Origin: JAPPKS01 sp963667895
GTDB lineage: Bacteria; Poribacteria; WGA-4E; PCPOR2b
Length of the DNA: 64,000 nt
NCBI GenBank assembly: GCA_965223985.1
Contig: OZ245030.1
Location: forward strand, 3,906,001 to 3,970,000
Direction of reading: 5' to 3'
A program made the position numbers and the translations under genes. The notes under the pieces were generated by a model that searched no databases, was not told the origin of the DNA, and saw only the letters and a program-made list of their open reading frames with translations. Shown in pieces: positions 9,071 through 18,061 of the stretch (the first letter of the stretch is position 1; every line of letters starts with the position of its first letter).

Positions 9071-9134
9071 AATGAAGGAGAAAGGTGTAAACTCAGACCA
9101 AACCGGTCAGGTTTGTACACGTGAAGTCATTGGA
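9071..9134 (+). repeat. Short dispersed repeat, copy 2 (right of Shedu remnant)
   Basis: Second copy of the element at 8046-8112. Same outer blocks, a weaker central inverted repeat, and 3 bases shorter. In the forward frame both copies can be read as similar peptides (MKE...SDQ.GQ..T.EVIG), so a former coding origin is possible. Confidence 0.55.
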
Positions 9135-9142
9135 AATACACC

Positions 9143-9299
9143 TCGTGTCGAGCGATTGATGAATCCGCTCTCGATTACAAGAGTTGAAATAATACCTCAA
9201 TCGACGTGAAACTATGTCAATTGAGTCATAGTCGTTGAGATAAACCTCCTCATACTTGACACTACGCCAGAGCTGCTCAATGAAGATGAGGTCTTGGGC
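9143..9299 (-). mobile_element. IS3-family transposase (integrase) C-terminal remnant
   Basis: The minus strand from 9299 reads 'AQDLIFIEQLWRSVKYEEVY', 'LNDYDSIDIVSRRLRYYFNS' and 'CNRERIHQSLDT'. This is the C-terminal block of IS3-family rve integrases (compare F-I-E-R-L-W-R-S-V-K-Y-E and R-I-H-Q-S-L), containing the last Glu of the DDE triad. A stop precedes it and the rest of the transposase is absent, so it is a fossil. The remaining 9135-9377 sequence holds nothing else I can name. Confidence 0.8.
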
Positions 9300-9377
9300 T
9301 TAGGATAAATGATCCCGTCTTCCACATCCACAATCCTTCATCACACCCGCTCTCGAAAAAAAATTCTTAGTACCCAA

Positions 9378-10775
9378 TTATAGTTTCCTGATGTGGAGGA
9401 TGAGAGGATAGTCGCTAACCACAAGGTCGGGAACAACAACGTTGCCATCTGTGCAGTTCGTCCGCAGCGCTTGTTCAAAACCGTTCAAGGTATCAATACC
9501 AACTACGCTTTCTGCTGAGAGGCCTCGGAAGGTCACGGTCCCGTTTACGCCGAGGGCAGTGTCGTGAGCTACGATATCGTCCCACAGGGAAACGAGGTGA
9601 CTCCCATCAGGCAAGATAAAGCTATAGCACTTCATCTGCTCGGCTTGCGTTGTGATTTGCAAGGGCAGGTCGGATGCCCTTGCACCCGCCATAACTGTGC
9701 ACAGCGTGCGAATCGTGTAGACTCTTGGTACCGGCAACATACGTGCAGCCTGCATTTGGTTGTCAGCCATTATCATGTCCATACCTAAATGCAATAGAGT
9801 TGCTCTAGCTTGATACTTCGCAGCGGTTAACTCTGTATGGTCGCAGCGTTCCGTGGGGTGGGGATCTATTTCGGGCGTACGCCAGACCATCTCAGCTACC
9901 ATGTATCCGCCGGTGAATCTCAGCGACGAGGCACGTTCCCTGAATCGATCGACTGTCCCCGGATAGTTACGCCAGTAGTCCTCGCCGGCACCGCCATGAC
10001 CGCCGCTACTGGGGGTATCACCATAAAAGGGGTGCCAAGAAATCGCGTCTGCTAGTGGAGCGGCGCCACTGCGGAGTAACTTCTCAACGTACCGCTGCGG
10101 TCCCTCAGTAAATCTTCCTACCGCTCCTACGACGATCTTTGCATCGGGGTTTTCCTTTAAGACAACCGGCACCAACTGCTCGGTGACGTTAGCGTAATCT
10201 TCGGCGTCAATTCCACCACGTTCTGCGGGATCGCCAGGTCCCGCATCGGGCTCATTCCAAATCTCATACCATTGAATCCGATCGCGGAAATGTCGCGCCA
10301 TAAACCGAGCGAAATCGAGGTATTTGTCGATTTCGTCCTGCGTCTTGAACCAGCGATTGGGCTCTTTGTCACCCAACGCGCCGTGGTGAGGGGTTGCCCA
10401 ACGACCTGAGATTCCCGCTCCGACACCTAGGCTCAACACAATGTTTATATCGTTGTCAGCCAAGTCGGTGATATGCTGATCGAAGTCGCGATCAACTTCA
10501 TGCACGCCGGGGGCGCGCAGCACCCGTTGCCAGTTTACCGGGCACGGCGACCAGAAGCCCATTCGAACCCATTTGAGTCCGATGTTGCACATCTTCTCTA
10601 GCGCGACCGTTAGGTCACCGCTGATGTCATCGTAGGTAAACCCGATACGGTTGTCTTTAAGTTCCTTCGATCTCTTGGGTTGAATCTTGGTCTGCGGATA
10701 GGGGTTCCGTTCCTGAAGGACGACGTTCTCGACGTAGTCGGGGCAAATCGGTTCAAGTTTGTCTGTGGGTGACAT
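9378..10775 (-). CDS. Clan-A glycoside hydrolase (GH39-like)
   Basis: A 465-residue (beta/alpha)8-type glycosidase. 'IQWYEIWNEPDAGPGD' holds the acid/base Glu of clan A (W-N-E-P), and 'GYMVAEMVWRT' near residue 310 is the likely nucleophile Glu; 'ISWHPFY' lies between. A small C-terminal beta domain ends 'VVSDYPLILHIRKL'. I chose the ATG at 10775 behind AAAGGAC; the longer frame starts at a TTG inside the ribosome-binding region. There is no signal peptide, so it probably acts in the cytoplasm on imported glycosides. It lies at the downstream end of the minus-strand surface-protein locus but lacks the shared C-terminal tail of its neighbours. Exact substrate cannot be read from sequence. Confidence 0.75.
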   Translation of the reverse strand: MSPTDKLEPICPDYVENVVLQERNPYPQTKIQPKRSKELKDNRIGFTYDDISGDLTVALEKMCNIGLKWVRMGFWSPCPVNWQRVLRAPGVHEVDRDFDQHITDLADNDINIVLSLGVGAGISGRWATPHHGALGDKEPNRWFKTQDEIDKYLDFARFMARHFRDRIQWYEIWNEPDAGPGDPAERGGIDAEDYANVTEQLVPVVLKENPDAKIVVGAVGRFTEGPQRYVEKLLRSGAAPLADAISWHPFYGDTPSSGGHGGAGEDYWRNYPGTVDRFRERASSLRFTGGYMVAEMVWRTPEIDPHPTERCDHTELTAAKYQARATLLHLGMDMIMADNQMQAARMLPVPRVYTIRTLCTVMAGARASDLPLQITTQAEQMKCYSFILPDGSHLVSLWDDIVAHDTALGVNGTVTFRGLSAESVVGIDTLNGFEQALRTNCTDGNVVVPDLVVSDYPLILHIRKL

Positions 10776-10918
10776 AGGGTAATGTTGTCCTTTCAAGCAG
10801 AGTGAGTGTGGAAAGGGCTAGGATACGGCTGTGGTTCTATGTAAACTTGCGAGGACCTGTGGAAGAAGTGAGATTTACAGGTGTGCAGAGGAAATGTCCC
10901 AACGGATTGGTAAACCAA

Positions 10919-11716
10919 CTAGCGGGATTTTAGCGTCGCCCAAGTTGTGGCAATCTTGTTGGAGGCTAACACGGCAAGGTTATCAATCCCTCCCATGAGT
11001 TCTTTGACATCCGCCTCGCTCAACCCAACGTTGAATATCGCAACCTCGTCTAAAAGACCTGTGTACCAGCTTGCGGATGCCTGATTACCAGCACCTAGGA
11101 TGAGACTCACATGGTTAGCGACCTCAATATCGCCTCCGAACTCGTCTTCATGCACAACCTCACCGTTGATGAACAGACGCGCATGTTCGCCGTCATAGGT
11201 GCCAGTAAGATGATACCACTCTTCAAGCTCAATGCTATCGCTGCCAGACTTTAGCTCCTGTGGTCCCTTAACCGTCCAAAGTCGGAAGTGAATCGTCCCC
11301 TGCAAAGCACCTAGATAATAAACACTTGCATCTGGTTCTCCCCTGTTCCTCTTCTCGATGAAGGTGCGATCTGCTCCCCCCATGCCTGCCCAACTCTCCA
11401 CAAAGACCCAGGCAGCAATCGTGATAGCCGGCTCTGGATTCAAACTCCGGTGGCTCCGGCAATTTACATAGTCGTTCTGTCCGTTAAAACGCAGCGCTTT
11501 TCCGAATTTTCCCTTTGCATGCTTAGCACCTCTAATTGTGCCATTATTGCCCTTATCAGATCGGTCAATGGCTGTCTTAGCGTCGTCCTCATCAAAGCTC
11601 CAGAGCCCGACCGATGTTTCCATATCAATAACAGTGGTGCCTGCAACTGGATGCATGAGTAAAATCGCTATCAGCATGAGTAATGTAAGAGTTCGTTTTC
11701 CCATCTTGGTTCTCAC
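10919..11716 (-). CDS. Exported LamG/concanavalin-fold protein with WG-type C-terminal tail
   Basis: A signal peptide (about 1-27, 'LTLLMLIAILLMHPVAG') precedes one LamG-like jelly roll: 'GLWSFDEDDAKTAIDRSDKG', 'FGKALRFNGQNDYVNC', 'ITIAAWVFVE', 'EEWYHLTGTYDGEHARLFIN' and 'YTGLLDEVAIFNVGLSE'. This fold usually binds glycans. The last residues, 'LAVLASNKIATTWATLKSR', carry the tail shared by ten proteins here. The start may be the GTG at 11716 or ATG at 11704; neither has a clear ribosome site. It is the last LamG gene before the hydrolase. Confidence 0.85.
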   Translation of the reverse strand: MRTKMGKRTLTLLMLIAILLMHPVAGTTVIDMETSVGLWSFDEDDAKTAIDRSDKGNNGTIRGAKHAKGKFGKALRFNGQNDYVNCRSHRSLNPEPAITIAAWVFVESWAGMGGADRTFIEKRNRGEPDASVYYLGALQGTIHFRLWTVKGPQELKSGSDSIELEEWYHLTGTYDGEHARLFINGEVVHEDEFGGDIEVANHVSLILGAGNQASASWYTGLLDEVAIFNVGLSEADVKELMGGIDNLAVLASNKIATTWATLKSR

Positions 11717-11853
11717 GTCATCTTTCTCATTGATACTGAATCATCCCGCCATCTGCTCTTCTTAACATGCTTTTCGATAAGAACTCACCTTTGTGAATCG
11801 ATGCATGATACAGGCTGACTTATACGGTTGACCGCGAGTTGCCCAAACCGGAA

Positions 11854-12615
11854 TCAACGGCTAATTTTAACTGTTCCCCACACGGTAGCCAATGAATCGC
11901 CGGGAGAAACGGAGAATGCGCCCGGATCGAATTCAAACAGGGCGGCTATCTCTTTGTCATCTAGCGAACGATCGTAAATCCGTACCTCATCAAGAATCCC
12001 CACAAAGCCAGCAAGCCCACAACAGAACCCTAAGCGAAGCGGCGATACACTTGGATCGAGCGTCTCCTTATCAGTTGCCACTTGGCCGATTAGCTTACCA
12101 TTGACATAGTAGGCGCCGGTCTGTTTCTTCGATTCAAAAGTTCCCGCGACATGATTCCAAGTTTCCACTTCCAACTCGGGTCCTGTGCGTGTTCCTTGCC
12201 ATCTGCCCCCCGAAAAAAGGTCAAGCCGACCGCCGCCGCGCAGTAAATCGAGGTTGTACTGATCCGTGAAGATGACTCGATTTTCACCAGCAAAATCTAG
12301 CTTAGTAGGGAAAACCCAAGTAGCAGCGGTGAAATCCTTCTGTACCGTTAAAATGGGGGACGCAGGAATACGGGCTTGCGCGTCTTTATCGGGAAAGCGC
12401 ACTCCTCTTCCGAATTTTCCGCTATTCTCCCGGACGGCTGTTAGAATGTTACCGTCAAGTTCGCTGCCGCTAGCGTCCCTGATGATGTCATCTCTTCCCT
12501 CAAATGGAAAATACGCAATGAGTCCTGCATCGAAATCAACAGGCATCGCCTGTGCGCACCATCCCAATAGCACAATCAGCCAGAAAGCAGATCTGCATAA
12601 TGATTGATTCTTCAT
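11854..12615 (-). CDS. Exported LamG protein with WG-type C-terminal tail
   Basis: Start chosen at ATG 12615 behind AAAGGGA; the longer frame lacks a ribosome site. The signal peptide is 'SAFWLIVLLGWCAQA', followed by a LamG domain with 'GLIAYFPFEGRDDIIRDASG', 'FGRGVRFPDKDAQARIPAS', 'ETWNHVAGTFES' and 'VGILDEVRIYDRSLDDKEIA'. The tail is 'SVSPGDSLATVWGTVKISR'. It is closest within the window to the next protein (13022-13795), sharing 'RVIFTDQYNLDLLRGGGRLD' against 'RLIFSDQFNLDVLQAKGRFE'. Likely periplasmic or surface-exposed glycan binding. Confidence 0.88.
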   Translation of the reverse strand: MKNQSLCRSAFWLIVLLGWCAQAMPVDFDAGLIAYFPFEGRDDIIRDASGSELDGNILTAVRENSGKFGRGVRFPDKDAQARIPASPILTVQKDFTAATWVFPTKLDFAGENRVIFTDQYNLDLLRGGGRLDLFSGGRWQGTRTGPELEVETWNHVAGTFESKKQTGAYYVNGKLIGQVATDKETLDPSVSPLRLGFCCGLAGFVGILDEVRIYDRSLDDKEIAALFEFDPGAFSVSPGDSLATVWGTVKISR

Positions 12616-12909
12616 CAATTTTCCCTTTCCAATGCCTTGCGAGTCTTTACCCAAGTTGTATTGACGGTTAGATGTTCACGAAGGCAGAAGTAATACGTGG
12701 GCGCACTCTTCAAGACGGGAAAAATTACGCTTCTTAGTCCGCATCTGTGGCGCGAAGTGTGGGGAGTAACAGGCAGAATTGATGGCTTCCATTAATCTGA
12801 ATGAATAACTTAACTTTGAGCGGACGACAAGCAAATAACTAGATGGAAGCCTGAGCTACAATTCACGGAGTAGCAACATTAACTGGTAGAGTGGGTTCGT
12901 AGCAACGTT

Positions 12910-12945
12910 TTGAGACCAAGCGAATCCATATCCGCTTGGTCTCAA
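12910..12945. terminator. Perfect 13-bp inverted repeat between two LamG genes
   Basis: Arms TTGAGACCAAGCG (12910-12922) and its complement (12933-12945) enclose 10 bases. It lies downstream of the 13022-13795 gene on the minus strand, with no clear U-run. It could be a transcription terminator, an mRNA-stabilising hairpin, or an operator for the next gene. Confidence 0.45.
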
Positions 12946-12967
12946 TACCATGCCTATATTCAACCGG

Positions 12968-12986
12968 TGCTCTCCCTTAGAGAGCA
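12968..12986 (-). terminator. Short hairpin just after the LamG gene stop
   Basis: TGCTCTC / GAGAGCA with a 5-base loop, 36 bases beyond the stop of the 13022-13795 gene. No T-run follows. With the 12910-12945 hairpin it fills the gap 12616-13021, where I see no gene. Confidence 0.3.
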
Positions 12987-13021
12987 TTCTGTTTTGATGC
13001 ACTTGGTTGAGGTGAAATCAT

Positions 13022-13795
13022 TCACTCGCGAGAGTGCTTCAGACTTCCCCACGTGACAACCAGTGAATCCTTTGGGGAAACCGATGTGGGATATTCTAAC
13101 AACATGAGAACGTCTTCGGCGCTAAAGGCTCGTCCGTAAAGCCGGACATCGTCAAGACTTCCAACCATGCCTTGAATACCCATGTTGCCAAAACGAATTG
13201 CAGATTGGATGACTGCAACTCCTTCTGGTTGGGCTGTGCCGTTTAGCGTCCCGTTGACATAGTGCGACGCCAACGTCTCGTCTGCGTTATAGGTGCCTAA
13301 GACGTGATGCCATTCTCCCAACGCCAGCTCTTCTCCTGCATTCCAGTCTGTACCGACCCACGGCGGAGGCTCAACGGAATTGTGGACTTCAAAGCGTCCT
13401 TTAGCCTGGAGAACATCAAGATTAAACTGGTCGCTGAAAATCAGCCTGTTTTCAAACTGGGGCCATTCGCCGCCTGTTCCTAGCTCGTCCGGCCGAATCC
13501 AAGCGCCAACGGTAAAACTCCCAGTGAAAGTAAGGCTCTCAGATCCAGGCACTGAAGCTCTGCCCGTGTTATCGGTGAAACGGATAGCCTTGCCGAGTCT
13601 TCCATCATCGTCTCGTACGGCAGAACCAATATCACCATCGTTATCTCCAACCGAGTCTTCGAGGACGTTTCCATCTCCTTCAAACTCATAATGTGAGATG
13701 AGTCCATCGTCCAATGCCGCAGACACCAGCGAAACCGATGCGCACAAGGACAGGATTAGCCCTGAGACAAAACTTAAAACCATCAAACGTTGCAT
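13022..13795 (-). CDS. Exported LamG protein with WG-type C-terminal tail
   Basis: The ATG at 13795 sits 8 bases after GGAGG; the longer frame starts at a TTG overlapping that site. The signal peptide is 'LMVLSFVSGLILSLCASVSL', then LamG: 'GLISHYEFEGDGNVLEDSVG', 'LGKAIRFTDNTGRASVPGS', 'GEWHHVLGTYNADETLASHY' and 'VGSLDDVRLYGRAFSAEDV'. The tail is 'TSVSPKDSLVVTWGSLKHSR' plus a final Glu. About 257 residues. A probable paralogue of its downstream neighbour. Confidence 0.88.
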   Translation of the reverse strand: MQRLMVLSFVSGLILSLCASVSLVSAALDDGLISHYEFEGDGNVLEDSVGDNDGDIGSAVRDDDGRLGKAIRFTDNTGRASVPGSESLTFTGSFTVGAWIRPDELGTGGEWPQFENRLIFSDQFNLDVLQAKGRFEVHNSVEPPPWVGTDWNAGEELALGEWHHVLGTYNADETLASHYVNGTLNGTAQPEGVAVIQSAIRFGNMGIQGMVGSLDDVRLYGRAFSAEDVLMLLEYPTSVSPKDSLVVTWGSLKHSRE

Positions 13796-13892
13796 TATAT
13801 GTTCCTCCAATTGTTTAGTTGAACATGATTTAATTTTTGAATATCGGGACCAGAAAATCAGCGCACTAGCAAATCTGTTCTCTTTCCCGTTT

Positions 13893-14687
13893 TCACCATT
13901 TGCCTTTCAGGCTGGCCCAGGTAGTTGCCAGCCTACCCGAAGGTGCTACAGCCACAAAGAGCCTTCCGTCCATGTCGCTTCTAATTTCGTCCTCCGTAAG
14001 CACGTGGTTGTAGAGTGCAACTTCATCCACCGTGCCGCCAAAGAACTCGCCCGGTGCGTGGGCAGAGTGGCTACCGACCACAAAATGCGGCGAGCCCTCG
14101 AATGTCGTGTTTCCCGAAATCGAACTATCGTCGTAAGTCAATTCACCGTTCAGATATGACCTTCGCGTCGTTCCGTCGAACGTCATCGCGATATGATACC
14201 ATGTATCGGGTTGGATCTCCGTCTCGGCTTTTAACTCGTTGCGAGCAGAGTACTGCCGATTCGTCCCTTCGATACTTAGCCAACTCAGGAACTGCTTCTT
14301 TTCGATGCCGATCTGGTGCCCAACCCACGGATTATCCCACACCTTTGTGTCTCGGTAGGGCACACCGGCTGCGAACTGAATGGGGGACGGGTCTCGGACA
14401 GTTACCCACGCTTCGAGCGTGATGTGCTTCGGCAGGCGTAGATCGGGATGATCGCCGAACGCAATCATACCGGTCTCACCGTCGAAGTCTATAGCGTAAC
14501 CGAATTGACCTTCGACCCAAGTGGCACCCTCATTCACTGCCCCAACGTATCCGTTTCCACTCTCGTCTTCGGTGGAATTTCCGGTGCCTTCCTCAAAAGG
14601 GAGATAGAGGAGTAGCTCTGCAACTCCAGTCCCCGCAACTCCTGCTAGAAGCAGGGCAAGTCCAATAACTACAGTAGTTGTTTTCAT
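13893..14687 (-). CDS. Exported LamG protein with WG-type C-terminal tail
   Basis: ATG at 14687 with AAGGA upstream. The signal peptide is 'VVIGLALLLAGVAGTGVA', then LamG: 'LLLYLPFEEGTGNSTEDESG', 'FGYAIDFDGETGMIAFGDHP', 'ITLEAWVTV', 'DTWYHIAMTFDGTTRRSYLN' and 'FGGTVDEVALYNHVLTEDEI'. It belongs to a second LamG subfamily with 25997-26800 and 26932-27711, which share a W-D-N/D-P-W-V-G-(H/Q)-Q-I-G block. The tail is 'VAVAPSGRLATTWASLKGKW'. Confidence 0.88.
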   Translation of the reverse strand: MKTTTVVIGLALLLAGVAGTGVAELLLYLPFEEGTGNSTEDESGNGYVGAVNEGATWVEGQFGYAIDFDGETGMIAFGDHPDLRLPKHITLEAWVTVRDPSPIQFAAGVPYRDTKVWDNPWVGHQIGIEKKQFLSWLSIEGTNRQYSARNELKAETEIQPDTWYHIAMTFDGTTRRSYLNGELTYDDSSISGNTTFEGSPHFVVGSHSAHAPGEFFGGTVDEVALYNHVLTEDEIRSDMDGRLFVAVAPSGRLATTWASLKGKW

Positions 14688-14799
14688 TGTTGTCGTCCTT
14701 TGATGCTGTATGGGCGCGATTCCGTTAGATCAGGATGAATTTTTCCTTTTGATGGTTATTGCTTTAAGAATCTGTGGACTCGCACGGTGAGCGCCCTTC

Positions 14800-15609
14800 T
14801 CACCGTGTTCTCCACGCCTTAATCGTACCCCACGTGGCAGTGAGTTTGCCCTGTGGTTGAACCGCTAACATCTCTTCGTTACCGCCGTTGAAATGTTGCT
14901 CTATTTCATCTTCGTTTAAAGACCGTATTACAATCATAACTTCATCAATTATACCTTTGGTGAAAAAGGTCTGGCCGCCCTGTCCTCTCGTTCCAATCTT
15001 GACAGGATCCGGTCCAGTTTGATGCTTCTTATTGGGGCTCTCGCGTTCCCCTTTCAACTCGTTGTTCCAGTAGAATTTCATGCTGTCCCCATCATACATT
15101 GCGACCATCTGGTGCCACGTTTTCTCTTCGATGTCAAACTGAGGAATATCGAAATCGTCCCGCATGGCGTCTCCTTTAATGGACCATCGAAACACGTTAT
15201 GGGGCAGCTTGGTGACAAACCAACCTAGATGCTGGGGGGCACCGACAAGCTCAAGCTTTTGAATCAAATTGTGTTCGCCGGCAATACTCTCAAAATTAAT
15301 CCACAGCATCACCGTAAATGCTTCCTCGAAATTTAAACTATCGTGATCCCGCACTTCAACGAAATCGTCGCTTCCATCAAAAGCCAATGCGCTTCCGAAC
15401 TTTCCATCATTCACCCATTTGGGACCGACCAATTCCCCATCATTCCCTTTGTCGGAGGAGTCTTTGGCTGTTTCACCTTGTCCATCGTCAAAGCTTAAGG
15501 CAAGAACAACGTCGTTCGGATCTAGCTGCGCTCTTGCGACGCCAAAACCGAAAACCGTAACTACAAGTATCGCCGCAACTAAGATTTTTATAAAGTCCTC
15601 CTTTTTCAA
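14800..15609 (-). CDS. Exported LamG protein with WG-type C-terminal tail; start codon unusual
   Basis: LamG domain: 'VVLALSFDDGQGETAKDSSD', 'FGSALAFDGSDDFVEVRDHD', 'FTVMLWINFES', 'KTWHQMVAMYDGDSMKFYWN' and 'TKGIIDEVMIVIRSLNEDEI'. The tail is 'LAVQPQGKLTATWGTIKAWR'. The signal peptide is 'ILVAAILVVTVFGFGVARAQ'. The frame opens at TTG 15609, but the strong AAGGAGG site lies inside that start. Placed behind it at the right distance is an ATA (15591-15589), giving (M)KILVAAIL..., so the true start may be a rare AUA or a mutated ATG. A promoter candidate lies at 15722-15750. Confidence 0.85.
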   Translation of the reverse strand: MKKEDFIKILVAAILVVTVFGFGVARAQLDPNDVVLALSFDDGQGETAKDSSDKGNDGELVGPKWVNDGKFGSALAFDGSDDFVEVRDHDSLNFEEAFTVMLWINFESIAGEHNLIQKLELVGAPQHLGWFVTKLPHNVFRWSIKGDAMRDDFDIPQFDIEEKTWHQMVAMYDGDSMKFYWNNELKGERESPNKKHQTGPDPVKIGTRGQGGQTFFTKGIIDEVMIVIRSLNEDEIEQHFNGGNEEMLAVQPQGKLTATWGTIKAWRTR

Positions 15610-15721
15610 GAAATGGGTTATTGTCCTTTATTAATTGTTCAAGACCGTTTGTCCCGCGAGAGTCCAATGTGCCCACCGAAAATGGGAATTCTTCATTTCC
15701 GGAACGAGTTTTACGTGGTAA

Positions 15722-15750
15722 ATTATACAGGATTATCGAAAAGATCACAA
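15722..15750 (-). promoter_or_regulatory. Candidate sigma-70 promoter for the 14800-15609 LamG gene
   Basis: On the minus strand TTGTGA (15750-15745), a 17-base spacer and a perfect TATAAT (15727-15722) lie about 113 bases before the TTG at 15609. This suggests the LamG genes can be transcribed separately from the epimerase/kinase genes upstream. Confidence 0.5.
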
Positions 15751-15847
15751 TTAGAAATTGCGTAAGTCAGGATGAGGGTTGCAATAAACCTAATAGTGTA
15801 GAAGTGCTCTGTAAAGCAGGTATTGAACACAAATTATCGTCCCGCCT

Positions 15848-16834
15848 TTAACTATCGGAATCTCCGACTCCACTGCCGTATGACGTGTCGCTCACGGCTA
15901 GCCCTTCTACTAAGCCGCCGGCATCAATCCAGTCCTTGATACTCTTAATGCTGTCCGCCACTGTATAAATTGGCTCAAATTCCATAAGTGCTTTCGCTTT
16001 AGACATGTCAAAGGACACCTCGCCTCCTTGCGCCATACTCCAAGGGAATCCGACTTCCACCTCTATTCCCGGTGAAAGACGCTTAATTATCTCAACAAAT
16101 TCAGAACCTCGTGTTGGACCTGGACCACAGCAGTTAAAGATTTCGCCTACAGCAGCCGGATGTTCTGCGGCGGCGATATGCATGCGGGCGACATCCCGGT
16201 AATCTACATAATGGCAAAGCTCTTCAGCAGAAAAGTGTGGAATTTCAACACGCACCCCTTCTCCAAGTTGCTCTGCAAATTTCCGCCAACCTCGTCCTCC
16301 GCCGCGTCCGTGGGGACCAATGACCGCAGTTAATCGTAGTACCGTCACCGGAAGACTGTATTGATAGCAGTAGGTCAAGGCTAACTCCTCTTGCATGCGC
16401 TTAGTCGTCGAATACATGTCCTGCGGACGACAAGGGTGATTCTCATCTACTGGCATGTAGTCGGGAGGATTAAACTTGGTTCCAGGATACCATTCATACG
16501 CGGATATGCTGCTAGCTTGTATGAAGCGATCGACCTCCATCTTTCGCGCGTTTTCGAGTAGGTTTTGCAATCCGTTGACGTTGACTTCCACCATCTCAAG
16601 CGGGTTTCCAGTGTCGCCCGGCAGTGAAGCAAAATGCATGATGCAATCGAACGATTTGCCTTCTAACGCCTGTTTCAGTCCGTCAATCTTGGTCAAGTCT
16701 GCTTGAATAAAGGGGATTTTTTCACTCGGCTGCGATCGTCCAAGAGCTGTGACCGATTTGCCATTAGCCAGCAGCTTTTGAACGACTTCGCGACCGACAT
16801 AGCCGGTTACACCCGTAACGAGTACGTTCTCCAC
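15848..16834 (-). CDS. NAD-dependent epimerase/dehydratase (extended SDR)
   Basis: A nucleotide-sugar or sugar epimerase/dehydratase. 'VLVTGVTGYVGREVVQKLLA' is the Rossmann glycine motif, and 'DMYSTTKRMQEELALTYCYQ' has a Y-x-x-x-K-like pair in altered form (Y-S-T-T-K). 'VTVLRLTAVIGPHGRGGGRG' follows. The start is one of two GTGs: 16843, overlapping the upstream stop by four bases (GTGA) but only 2 bases from AAGGAG, or 16834, better spaced from AGGAGG; I use 16834. It is tightly coupled to the Gfo/Idh/MocA gene and probably acts in the same sugar pathway. Product and substrate unknown. Confidence 0.82.
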   Translation of the reverse strand: MENVLVTGVTGYVGREVVQKLLANGKSVTALGRSQPSEKIPFIQADLTKIDGLKQALEGKSFDCIMHFASLPGDTGNPLEMVEVNVNGLQNLLENARKMEVDRFIQASSISAYEWYPGTKFNPPDYMPVDENHPCRPQDMYSTTKRMQEELALTYCYQYSLPVTVLRLTAVIGPHGRGGGRGWRKFAEQLGEGVRVEIPHFSAEELCHYVDYRDVARMHIAAAEHPAAVGEIFNCCGPGPTRGSEFVEIIKRLSPGIEVEVGFPWSMAQGGEVSFDMSKAKALMEFEPIYTVADSIKSIKDWIDAGGLVEGLAVSDTSYGSGVGDSDS

Positions 16835-16839
16835 AGTCT

Positions 16840-18015
16840 TCACTCCTCCTTCGATGGTGGGTCGTAATAGGGAGGAATTACCTCCTCCGTTAGCGGCAGA
16901 TCGACCCATCCTCCGGTCTCCATACTTTTCCAGACTGCGCACATTACCTCGACGGCACGGGCGCCATCCTCGCCGCTGACTAATGGCGGTTTGTCGTTAA
17001 TAATGCAATCCAAGAAGTGCTCGGTCATGCGCTCGTAGTTATTTGGCCTTCGTGGCGGGCAGATGGGTACCCATCGCTTGCGGACATGTTCGTCAATAAT
17101 ATCTTCAACCCAGAAGAGCTCTGGCCAGCGGTAATCCTTCAACACTTGAGGCAAGGTATCGGCTGTAAAATCCTTGTTCGTGAAGACTGCCATGGGCCAG
17201 CTTTGGAACGGGTTGGTAGCATCTGTTGCTGTGAAGATTGTCCCTTCGGTTCCGCACAGCTCTGTCGCCTGGTTCACCGCCGGTGAAAAACGATTGCAAC
17301 TAATAGAGCCGAAAGCACCATTCTCGAACTCGACCATGACTAGTGCTGTATCATCGCATAGCGTATAACTTTCCGGCATCGCCAATCGTTTCGCAACGCC
17401 GACTGTCCGCTTAACTTTGCTATTGTTTAGCCACGTCAATAAATCGATGGCGTGCGCGCCTGTATCGTTCAGAGCTGCTCCACCGGCGACCTTACAGTCC
17501 AGACGAAACCCTGTTTTAGCAACGTGGTTCTGGTAATTGTACCAATGTTCATGTAGAGAAGCCCGGCTCATTAACAGATTACCGATGACTCCGCCTTCAA
17601 TGAGTTCTTTCGTCCATTGATTATGGGTCCAAAACCGCCGGTCGCATCCGACCATGAGCTTCACACCAGCCTCATTGCAGGCGTCCACAATTTCCCATGC
17701 TTCCGTATTAGTTACGGATAGCGGCTTTTCAACCACTACATTCACGCCTGCATTAGCTGCCGCAACGGCGATGTTTCGGTGAACGTTGTTTGGGGTCGCA
17801 ATTACAACAGCGTCAAGGTTCGCCTTGTCAAACATCTCCCGGTAGTCCGTGAACCACGTTTCGGCTCCCCATTTGGCTGCAGACGCCTGCGCCTGATCTG
17901 CATCTACGTCGCAGACCGCAAGAAGTGCTGCTTCCTCGCGCAGATCGATTGACGGAAAATGCGCAATCTCTGCAATGCTGCCGCAGCCGATAACCCCCAT
18001 TTTTATGTCTGCCAT
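16840..18015 (-). CDS. Gfo/Idh/MocA family oxidoreductase
   Basis: A 391-residue NAD(P)-dependent sugar or inositol dehydrogenase. 'MGVIGCGSIAEIAHFPSI' is the N-terminal dinucleotide fold, 'AVVIATPNNVHRNIA' the next strand, and 'VNVVVEKPLSVT' contains the family Glu-Lys-Pro. 'GGAALNDTGAHAIDLLTWL' carries the catalytic Asp/His region. C-terminus 'FLDCIINDKPPLVSGEDGAR' is typical. ATG with a good ribosome site (AAAGGAAAGG). It is followed immediately by the epimerase gene and preceded by a PfkB kinase, suggesting a short sugar-catabolic operon. Confidence 0.93.
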   Translation of the reverse strand: MADIKMGVIGCGSIAEIAHFPSIDLREEAALLAVCDVDADQAQASAAKWGAETWFTDYREMFDKANLDAVVIATPNNVHRNIAVAAANAGVNVVVEKPLSVTNTEAWEIVDACNEAGVKLMVGCDRRFWTHNQWTKELIEGGVIGNLLMSRASLHEHWYNYQNHVAKTGFRLDCKVAGGAALNDTGAHAIDLLTWLNNSKVKRTVGVAKRLAMPESYTLCDDTALVMVEFENGAFGSISCNRFSPAVNQATELCGTEGTIFTATDATNPFQSWPMAVFTNKDFTADTLPQVLKDYRWPELFWVEDIIDEHVRKRWVPICPPRRPNNYERMTEHFLDCIINDKPPLVSGEDGARAVEVMCAVWKSMETGGWVDLPLTEEVIPPYYDPPSKEE

Positions 18016-18061
18016 TTGACCTTTCCTTTTTCAGGTATTGGGTTTGTACCAACTTGCATAA

